In this document: in pieces, positions 26,483 through 33,551 of the stretch
How the letters are laid out: each line of letters opens with the position of its first letter
Position numbering within the stretch: position 1 is the first letter of the stretch
From: CAYSCZ01 sp051155775
Lineage (GTDB): Bacteria; Bacteroidota; Bacteroidia; Cytophagales; Cyclobacteriaceae
Direction: 5' to 3'
Assembly (NCBI GenBank): GCA_051155775.1
Contig: DAXETV010000028.1
Coordinates: 53,789-117,788, forward strand
Length of the DNA: 64,000 bases
Notes under the pieces: model-generated
What the model was told of the DNA's origin: nothing
What the model saw: only the letters and a program-made list of their open reading frames with translations
Database searches by the model: none
Position numbers and translations under genes: made by a program

Positions 26483-28687
26483 ATGAAGACATACTTTCGA
26501 ATATTATTACCACTACTATCTGTATTGGTTGCTAATACCCTTCATTCACAATCCGTCACCTGGAAGGACAGCCTGCTCCAATCATTTTTTTCTGCGCCAA
26601 TCAATAAACATTACGAAGCGCTGACCATAGAATGCTATCGGGATTTATTCCTTGTCGAAGACACCCTCAAAATAAATTTATTCCAAAGCTATTCTACCGT
26701 ACAGCATAAAAGCAACATCGGATATGTCACTTTACTCGATGAGTCGTTGACCCCTGTAAAAACCTATTCTTATCGGTTAAGGAATTCCATAGAATCCGGA
26801 GTTTTCATCGTACCCGGTGGCCTCAGTTCAGGCCTTTATTATTTGCAACCCTATACACAGTGGCAGTTAAACTATGAATACTACCTGGATAACAAAGTAC
26901 CCATAGTGATCATCAATCCTAAAGAAACGCTGACTGAAATCGATAAGCCGGTCACTGTAAATTTCTTTCCTGAAGGAGGTCAGCTCATCAATTTGATCAG
27001 CAATAAAATTACCGTAAAAATCAATGGCTTGAAGGAATATCCCAAAGTAGCAGCATTAACAGATCAGAATAATTTGGTCATTTCTGAAGTTAAAATTGAT
27101 TCGGAAGGTTATGGTCAATTCTATTGCTTCCCTAATGAAAATCAAACATTATCTGTAAGCTTTTTTGCCGATCAGGATAGATACTCTTTTGCGCTGCCAG
27201 CCGGAAAACGAGATGGTGTGACGGTCTCAAGAGATATCAATGCTACGGGTTCAATTCGTGCTGCGCTCAGAATGCGTAAGGATTGGTCAAAAGAGATATT
27301 TCTAGGTCTGTTCACGCAATACCAACTGAAGAATTATGCGCTGATAAAACCTACTGAAAAAAATGACCTGTTCATTGATTTCCCCTTAAATGATCTTAGC
27401 GCAGGTGAGTACCTTATATTGGCTATAGATCAGCAAAGAAATATTTTATCATCCCACCGATTTATTTACAGTGCTTTAGAAAATTTGACCCTTAAAAGCC
27501 TCCGCAAGGAATTTAGCAGAAGAGAAAAGTTTGATATCTCACTGTATGGCAACGCGCTAACAGGGAGTTCTTCAAGTTTGGTCTCTACCAAAAAACATTA
27601 TCAACTATTTGATGATCAGGAAAATAATATGACAGATGGCCTTAGCCAACATGAGTGCGCCACATGGAAAAGAATATTATCGACTGACCTGGAAACAGAC
27701 TATCCCAAAGAAAAATATCCGGAGTTAAGAGGAAGCATTTCGTCATCAGAAATGGCGGCTGATTCAGTAGCTATATTATTTTCCAATGGAATCCCTTACA
27801 GTGGCAAAGTAAAGACAGGTAATTTTTCTGTCCCCATATTAGCATTCAATGAACCACAAAGATTGTTACTGGATGTTTACAATGAAAATAAGAAAATTCT
27901 GGATGATGAAGTTGATCTTCAGATGAAGCCAAAGCTTGATTATGATAAAATAAAATCCTCCCAAAAGCCAAACCATAAGGATATTGTACTTGATAATGAA
28001 CTTCTCAGAAAATTGATGCTTAAAAGAAAAATACAGAAGCAATATGCGGAAACTACTTCTGAAAAGCTCGATTATGATTTCATTACCACAGATTATGATA
28101 TCATAGTAAGACTGAAAGATTATATTGCTTTACCTACCATGGAGGAAGTCTTCAGGGAACTCGTTCCTGAGGTAACCCTTAGAAAACGCCGTAATGAATA
28201 TTTTCTAAATGTGTATGCAGAAGAAAAAAGGATGTTTCTTGACAATAACCCCTTGGTATTCATCAATGAAGTGCCCATAAAAGACCTTAAAATACTCGTT
28301 GATCTGAATCCTTCCGATGTTCGTATGATCGGAGTGATCAACACCAACTACAGATTACAAAACTATGGGGACATCGCATCCGGCGGTATAGTTGGGATTA
28401 TTACGAAATCCGGCGATGCCACTGAGTTTGAAGCGTATGATAGATCATTTATCATGCAAGGTTATAGCAATGCAAATTTTGAAAGGACCGCTAATGAACC
28501 TACAAGCGGCCCAAGACCCGATTTTAGATCTTATGAATGCTGGCAAGTCACCAATGGTATCGATAGCGATATACCCTCCTATCAGTTCTATACTTCTGAT
28601 GAACCGGGGGAATATGTAATAGAGGGAACAGTATTTGAGCAAAATAATCTATTACACAAAGCTAGTTATCATTATAGCGTTGAGTAG
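26483..28687 (+). CDS. Large secreted protein with macroglobulin-like and plug-like regions
   Basis: A 734-residue exported protein with signal peptide to about residue 22 (TLHSQ). The first half resembles the MG2-type strands of large Bacteroidota macroglobulin-like proteins: SYSTVQHKSNIGYVTLLDES, GLSSGLYYLQPYTQW and VNFFPEGGQLINLISNK. The end (about 590-660) reads VFINEVPIKDLKILVDLNPSDVRMIG and GGIVGIITKSGD, close to a TonB-receptor plug but with no barrel after it. It closes the three-gene unit and may help assemble or gate the receptor; this is inference. Similar proteins are widespread but uncharacterised. Confidence 0.7.
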   Translation: MKTYFRILLPLLSVLVANTLHSQSVTWKDSLLQSFFSAPINKHYEALTIECYRDLFLVEDTLKINLFQSYSTVQHKSNIGYVTLLDESLTPVKTYSYRLRNSIESGVFIVPGGLSSGLYYLQPYTQWQLNYEYYLDNKVPIVIINPKETLTEIDKPVTVNFFPEGGQLINLISNKITVKINGLKEYPKVAALTDQNNLVISEVKIDSEGYGQFYCFPNENQTLSVSFFADQDRYSFALPAGKRDGVTVSRDINATGSIRAALRMRKDWSKEIFLGLFTQYQLKNYALIKPTEKNDLFIDFPLNDLSAGEYLILAIDQQRNILSSHRFIYSALENLTLKSLRKEFSRREKFDISLYGNALTGSSSSLVSTKKHYQLFDDQENNMTDGLSQHECATWKRILSTDLETDYPKEKYPELRGSISSSEMAADSVAILFSNGIPYSGKVKTGNFSVPILAFNEPQRLLLDVYNENKKILDDEVDLQMKPKLDYDKIKSSQKPNHKDIVLDNELLRKLMLKRKIQKQYAETTSEKLDYDFITTDYDIIVRLKDYIALPTMEEVFRELVPEVTLRKRRNEYFLNVYAEEKRMFLDNNPLVFINEVPIKDLKILVDLNPSDVRMIGVINTNYRLQNYGDIASGGIVGIITKSGDATEFEAYDRSFIMQGYSNANFERTANEPTSGPRPDFRSYECWQVTNGIDSDIPSYQFYTSDEPGEYVIEGTVFEQNNLLHKASYHYSVE

Positions 28688-28758
28688 ACTATTGATTATA
28701 GATATTTTTTTGACATTCTCGTCATGCCATGATGATCTCTTAATCAACATACTGTACC

Positions 28759-29286
28759 TTATTGAATATTTGTGTAATAATGCCACATCACCACGCCTAT
28801 GCTGACAGAAATGTTTAAGGAATGCTTGGTTCCTCCTTGTGGTATTTCCACACATCGTTTAGCCTTTTTTATGTACTCATCTGAAACACCAAAAACTTCA
28901 TTCCCAAACACAAAACAATACTTCATCGATTGCTCCGGCTTAAAATCAATTAACCAGGTCCGCTGATCTACCTGCTCAATGGGTATGATCTCATATTGAT
29001 TGGCAATCAGATAGGCAATAGCTTCTTGGTTAGTCTCGAAGTGTTTCCAATCGACAGATTCTGTTGACCCCAGTGCTGTTTTGTTGATTTCACGATGCGG
29101 AGGCTGGGCAGTAATGCCGGTAAGGATAACCATTTCAGCAAGGAAAGCATCTGCTATGCGAAAAGCTGAGCCTACATTGTTCATACTTCTCACATTGTCC
29201 AGCAGGATGGTAACATTATTTTTTGTAAGCTTTTTAAAGTCCTCTACGGAAGGTCTTTCCAATTCTTCATTTCTAAGCTTTCTCAT
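28759..29286 (-). CDS. TrmH/SpoU-family RNA methyltransferase
   Basis: A 175-residue SPOUT enzyme that probably 2'-O-methylates RNA ribose using S-adenosylmethionine. The three SpoU motifs are visible: NVRSMNNVGSAFRIADAF (motif 1, the Arg-Asn region), YCFVFGNEVFGVSDEYI (motif 2) and CVEIPQGGTKHSLNISVSIGV (split here as CVEIPQGG and SLNISVSIGV, motif 3), which form the knot. It is short and lacks an extra N-terminal RNA-binding domain. ATG at 29286 is preferred over the TTG just before it. The RNA target (tRNA or rRNA) cannot be told. It faces mutS divergently across 65 bp. Confidence 0.9.
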   Translation of the reverse strand: MRKLRNEELERPSVEDFKKLTKNNVTILLDNVRSMNNVGSAFRIADAFLAEMVILTGITAQPPHREINKTALGSTESVDWKHFETNQEAIAYLIANQYEIIPIEQVDQRTWLIDFKPEQSMKYCFVFGNEVFGVSDEYIKKAKRCVEIPQGGTKHSLNISVSIGVVMWHYYTNIQ

Positions 29287-29351
29287 CAAATTTCGATTTC
29301 ATATTAGTTAATATTGTATTAATCGTATGGGTAGAGATTCTGTAAAAATGG

Positions 29352-31964
29352 ATGGGAAAAACTAAAAAATCAAAACCTTCTGAAACACCCTTGATGAAGC
29401 AGTACAGTGCCATCAAAGGGAAATATCCTGGTACCTTGTTATTATTTAGGGTCGGGGATTTTTACGAGACCTTTGGAGAGGATGCGGTGAAAGCTGCTAA
29501 AATCTTAGACATTGTACTCACCAAACGTGCTAATGGTGCTGCATCGCACATAGAATTGGCTGGTTTTCCGCATCATGCTTTAGATTCCTATTTGCCGAAG
29601 CTTGTAAGGGCAGGCAATAGGGTGGCCATTTGTGATCAATTAGAGGACCCAAAGCAAGTAAAAGGTATTGTGAAGCGCGGGGTAACAGAACTAGTCACTC
29701 CGGGGCTTTCGCTCCATGACCATGTGCTGGACCAATCCAAAAATAACTACCTTTGCTCTTTGCACTTTTCCAGGCAAACCACAGGTATAGCACTGCTTGA
29801 CCTTTCTACCGGTGAGTTTATGGTCTCCCATGGTGGCCAGGACTATATCGACAAGCTCTTGGTTAACTTCAAACCATCTGAGATTATTTATGCTAAGCCA
29901 TATCGAGACCATTTCCAAAGCCGGTACCATGACGATTACAGTACTTTCTGCTTAGAGGAATGGATCTACAGTTTGGATTATGGCTATGACAAACTGATTC
30001 ATCATTTCAACACCTCCAATTTAAAAGGTTTCGGTATTGACGACATGGCAGAAGCAATCATAGCCGCCGGCGCTATATTGTTTTACCTGGAAGATACGGA
30101 ACATAACCGCCTTAGTCACGTCTCCTCTATTGCCCGGATTGAAAATGAAAGATATGTTTGGTTAGACCGCTTCACCATTCGAAACCTTGAACTACTAGAA
30201 CCCCAGCAACGCGATGGTACTTCTTTTCTGGATGTAATGGACAACACCAGCACGCCCATGGGTGCCCGGCAACTAAGAAAATGGGTAGTGATGCCACTGA
30301 AGGAATCTGAATTTATCGAAGAAAGACTTAATATCGTTGAATCATTTTTTAGGGATGAATCGCTAAGAAAGTCCATCGGTGATCATTTAAAATCAATGGG
30401 GGATCTGGAAAGACTGGTATCAAAAATTGCTACCTCCAGAATTAACCCAAGGGAATTTATTCAACTGAATAAAAACCTGAAAATTAGTAACCCTATAAAA
30501 ACCCTGTTGGCTGCCTCATCCAATGATGGATTACAAAAACTGGCAGACCGTCTCAACCGCTGTGAAAAACTCATTGACCAGATAGATAAAAAAGTAAAAC
30601 CTGAGCCGCCTATTGTTACCAACCTGGGTGGAATCATCAAAGACGATGTAGATGAAGAACTTGACGAGCTAAGAAAAATTGCTTACTCCGGTAAAGATTA
30701 TCTCATTCAGATACAACAAAGAGAAATAGAGCGTACAGGTATATCCTCCCTGAAAATAGCTTACAATAAAGTGTTTGGCTACTATCTGGAAGTAACCAAT
30801 GTACATAAAGATAAAGTGCCTCATGATTGGATCAGGAAACAAACACTGGTGAATGCCGAAAGATACATCACCGAAGAACTGAAGCAATACGAAGATAAGA
30901 TATTGAAAGCGGAGGATGAGATCGTGCTCATTGAACACCGGCTGTACCAGGAGTTGGTAGCATTTTCACAGGATTATATAGAGTCCATCCAACAAAATGC
31001 CAGGATCATCGCCGCACTGGATTGTTATTTATGTTTCGCAGATAACGCCTTGCAATGTGGATACATAAAACCGGAACTCTCTGCCAAAAAGCACATTACC
31101 ATTCAGGAAGGCAGACACCCGGTGATCGAAAAAATGCTGCCCCTCGGGGAGAAATACATCCCTAATGACATATATCTGGATAATGATAAACAACAGCTTT
31201 TAGTAATTACAGGGCCCAATATGGCCGGTAAGTCAGCCTTGCTCCGTCAAACTGCATTGATCGTTTTAATGGCTCAAATGGGATCTTTCGTACCGGCATC
31301 CTTTGCCGAGATTGGTGTTGTGGATAAAATATTTACACGGGTAGGTGCATCCGATAACCTGTCCAAAGGTGAATCCACTTTTATGGTAGAGATGACAGAA
31401 ACAGCCAGCATCTTAAACAACCTCAGCGACGATAGCTTGTTGATCATGGACGAGATCGGGCGCGGCACCAGTACCTATGACGGGATATCAATCGCCTGGT
31501 CGATCATTGAGTACCTACATAACCATCATAAGTTTAGACCTAAAACATTATTTGCCACCCACTATCATGAGCTGAACCAACTAACCAACCAGCTGAACAG
31601 GGTGAAGAATTTTAATGTAGCAGTGAAAGAATTAAATGATAAGGTGATCTTTCTCAGAAAACTCAACGAAGGTGGCAGTGCGCACAGTTTTGGTATTCAT
31701 GTAGCCAAGATGGCCGGGATGCCTAATAAAATAGTAATCCGGGCCAATGAAATTCTCGGTCAATTGGAAAAAGATAACATCGGGAAAAATGAAATAGATA
31801 TGGCAAAAATACCTGTCCAAAGCGTTCAAATGAACCTGTTCGAATCTGATCCTAAGTTTGAAAAAATCTTAAACATCCTTAAAAGTACAGATGTTAACAC
31901 CATTTCGCCAGTAGAAGCGCTACTAAAACTTAATGAAATAAAAACAATATTGAAGGGTTCTTAA
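29352..31964 (+). CDS. mutS: DNA mismatch repair protein MutS
   Basis: MutS recognises mispairs and starts repair together with MutL, which is encoded at 47912-49714. The 870-residue protein has the mismatch-wedging FYE (Phe37-Tyr38-Glu39 in RVGDFYETFGEDA), the connector and lever domains, and the ATPase core with Walker A GPNMAGKS (621-628), STFMVEMTE, Walker B IMDEIGRGTSTYDG and FATHYHEL. The length matches MutS1, and no Smr domain is present, so it is not MutS2. Start ATG at 29352 is well supported. Very secure. Confidence 0.97.
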   Translation: MGKTKKSKPSETPLMKQYSAIKGKYPGTLLLFRVGDFYETFGEDAVKAAKILDIVLTKRANGAASHIELAGFPHHALDSYLPKLVRAGNRVAICDQLEDPKQVKGIVKRGVTELVTPGLSLHDHVLDQSKNNYLCSLHFSRQTTGIALLDLSTGEFMVSHGGQDYIDKLLVNFKPSEIIYAKPYRDHFQSRYHDDYSTFCLEEWIYSLDYGYDKLIHHFNTSNLKGFGIDDMAEAIIAAGAILFYLEDTEHNRLSHVSSIARIENERYVWLDRFTIRNLELLEPQQRDGTSFLDVMDNTSTPMGARQLRKWVVMPLKESEFIEERLNIVESFFRDESLRKSIGDHLKSMGDLERLVSKIATSRINPREFIQLNKNLKISNPIKTLLAASSNDGLQKLADRLNRCEKLIDQIDKKVKPEPPIVTNLGGIIKDDVDEELDELRKIAYSGKDYLIQIQQREIERTGISSLKIAYNKVFGYYLEVTNVHKDKVPHDWIRKQTLVNAERYITEELKQYEDKILKAEDEIVLIEHRLYQELVAFSQDYIESIQQNARIIAALDCYLCFADNALQCGYIKPELSAKKHITIQEGRHPVIEKMLPLGEKYIPNDIYLDNDKQQLLVITGPNMAGKSALLRQTALIVLMAQMGSFVPASFAEIGVVDKIFTRVGASDNLSKGESTFMVEMTETASILNNLSDDSLLIMDEIGRGTSTYDGISIAWSIIEYLHNHHKFRPKTLFATHYHELNQLTNQLNRVKNFNVAVKELNDKVIFLRKLNEGGSAHSFGIHVAKMAGMPNKIVIRANEILGQLEKDNIGKNEIDMAKIPVQSVQMNLFESDPKFEKILNILKSTDVNTISPVEALLKLNEIKTILKGS

Positions 31965-32137
31965 AGCCATCCTTCATCCTTGCAATTGGCGGAATCATGA
32001 ACAAAGCTGACGATTGGAGGGTGATGATTATTTATCAGGGTAATTTTTCCAGCCAAGGTATATTCTACCTGACTAAGTGCTATTGAAAATTTACACTCGC
32101 TATCCTTCCATAAGGAAAAACTGCCCGGTATAGTTGC
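31961..32137 (-). pseudogene. Open stretch without start codon, possible gene remnant
   Basis: In the reverse direction, directly after the stop of the SRPBCC gene, 58 codons stay open to a TAA at 31961-31963, with no ATG at the beginning. The translated stretch looks protein-like (SLWKDSECKFSIALSQVEY and INNHHPPIVSFVHDSANCK). Length alone could be chance in this sequence. It may be the eroded tail of a gene. Confidence 0.25.
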
Positions 32138-32140
32138 TTA

Positions 32141-32617
32141 TTATTTTGATTTTTCACAAAATGTCTTGAAAAGATTTAAAATGTAATCCCACCCATATTC
32201 AGAGTCCATCATTCGCATATAATCGCCTGAACCCTCTCCATGGTTTTCAAAGTTGAAATGTCTGAAATGTATAATTGTTGATTTGCCATCATTAACAAAG
32301 TCTATCGTTATATCGCTTGCTTTATCCGGGTCTGGAATTGGCTCTCTTTTTTGACTTATCTGCCACTTCATGCCAATCCTTTCGTTGGCTGAAAATTCAG
32401 TGACCCTACCCCAGTCGCAACGGAATCCGTTGGGGCCAATCTCAGTACAGAGCCCATCCTTTTTGGCGTCTATCCCTATTCTGTTTAGTTTGTCCTGTGA
32501 CCAGGTGTATGCTTTTGGCCACCATTCATTCATTTCATTAACAAATTTTTGAAAAACCACCTCAGATGTAGTCCCGATATCTATTTTTTTGTGTATCCCT
32601 TCCATTTTTGCGTTCAT
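32141..32617 (-). CDS. SRPBCC/AHSA1-type protein
   Basis: A 158-residue protein of the SRPBCC superfamily, AHSA1 branch, in which small cup-shaped proteins bind lipids or act as stress factors. The start IHKKIDIGTTSEVVFQKFVN is the first strand-helix of the fold. IGPNGFRCDWGRVTEFSANERIGMKW (seen as GFRCDWGRVTEF and ANERIGMKW) and IDFVNDGKSTIIHFRHFNFE are the central sheet, and the C-terminus is a helix (YILNLFKTFCEKSK). No partner gene gives a function. Upstream lies the GC-rich element copy B region; downstream, convergent mutS. Fold likely, role unknown. Confidence 0.78.
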   Translation of the reverse strand: MNAKMEGIHKKIDIGTTSEVVFQKFVNEMNEWWPKAYTWSQDKLNRIGIDAKKDGLCTEIGPNGFRCDWGRVTEFSANERIGMKWQISQKREPIPDPDKASDITIDFVNDGKSTIIHFRHFNFENHGEGSGDYMRMMDSEYGWDYILNLFKTFCEKSK

Positions 32618-32944
32618 TATGTTTCAAAGCAACCTAGATGAAGCACGGATCTCCTTGTTTGAGGTTGCGCTTAGGTGAGATCCTTACGGTCATGAAATTT
32701 ATTGAAAAATAAAATAATACAAGTCAAAAAAAGTAGTGCTACATGTGGTGTAAAAGGAATTTATAGCAATGCAAATGGGATTTTGGCATTATCAGAGTAG
32801 TAACTTCCGCGCCAGGCACTTTGTCAGGCACCACACTACCTAACGCAGAACATCCCCCCACTAAGGCCAACCGCCGGCCATCCCGCAATCCCACATCGGT
32901 CTTGGCCCGGCTCCCACAGAACACTGCCTGAATTTGGCAGTCCA
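32618..32944. other. Non-coding gap containing GC-rich element
   Basis: These 327 bases lie between two reverse-strand genes. The part near 32618-32740 is ordinary. The part 32800-32930 is strongly GC-rich, out of step with the surrounding AT-rich DNA, and contains copy B of the repeat. An open reading frame of 68 codons across it has no start context or recognisable product. Confidence 0.6.
32823..32914 (-). repeat. GC-rich dispersed hairpin element, copy B
   Basis: The reverse strand starts with GGAGCCGGGCCAAGACCG, identical to copy A at 1069-1086, and continues with the same ordered blocks (GGATGG, GGCGG, GGGGATG, GTGTGGT, CTGAC). GGCCAACCG (32865-32873) can pair with CGGTCTTGGCC (32897-32907) apart from an unpaired TC. 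ACCTAAC (32837-32843) fits the integron attC core pattern RYYYAAC, but no integrase gene is in view. Confidence 0.6.
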
Positions 32945-33460
32945 TTATCTCAGTATTTGATCATTTTCCAGGGTATCCAACAATGTTTTCACGAGTTTTT
33001 TCTCCAGGCCGCTTCTGATATAGATGATAGGATTATGACGCAATCCTTTAGTAACAGACAAGATCAATTTATTTTCATAGAATAATTCTTCTGTTGCCCG
33101 GTCAAACAAGTACAATTCAAACAAGCCGCCATCCGGGTCAAAAATTTCTTTTTGTACCAGAAGCATAATAACATCTGCATTTGAGTTATTTGCTTCCTTT
33201 TTTAACGCTTCATCGTATGTTAATTCCTGATATCCAGCATAAATGCTCTCAATAGAAATATCCATGCGCCCAAACTGCTTTTTTAGTTCATTCTGTACTT
33301 TCTGAGAATATTTTAGTGATTCAGTATCATCTACTATTCTTAAAATGGCATAAATGCTTTTTATAGGCTTTTTGTATTCAAACAAACGGGTAGAATCAAC
33401 CTGTGAAAAACAATTGAGTGAGATTAAAAAAAGGGGGATAAGGTGAAAGCGGCTTTTCAT
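32945..33460 (-). CDS. Exported protein of unknown function
   Basis: A 171-residue protein when begun at ATG 33460, which gives a compact signal peptide (MKSRFHLIPLFLISLNCFSQ); the TTG at 33478 would add six polar residues. The mature part is mixed alpha/beta: KKPIKSIYAILRIVDDTESL, then a segment beginning LKYSQKVQNELKKQFGRM, and NNSNADVIMLLVQKEIFDPDG. It could be a periplasmic or outer-membrane lipoprotein-like factor, but no domain is recognised. It lies 73 bp after the SNF2 helicase start in the opposite order of transcription, hence may share no operon with it. Confidence 0.6.
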   Translation of the reverse strand: MKSRFHLIPLFLISLNCFSQVDSTRLFEYKKPIKSIYAILRIVDDTESLKYSQKVQNELKKQFGRMDISIESIYAGYQELTYDEALKKEANNSNADVIMLLVQKEIFDPDGGLFELYLFDRATEELFYENKLILSVTKGLRHNPIIYIRSGLEKKLVKTLLDTLENDQILR

Positions 33461-33551
33461 AGAATCTATCGTTTTCAAACTGCAGGATTATACGATAAAA
33501 ACAACGCAATTATAATTTGTTCCGTTTTTGTCTTGAGTCTTTTAGATGGGT

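Noticed and set aside
32739..32945. 68-codon reverse frame through GC-rich copy B
   Set aside because: Composition reflects the GC-rich repeat; no homology is recognised and the same region in copy A is not open in that frame.
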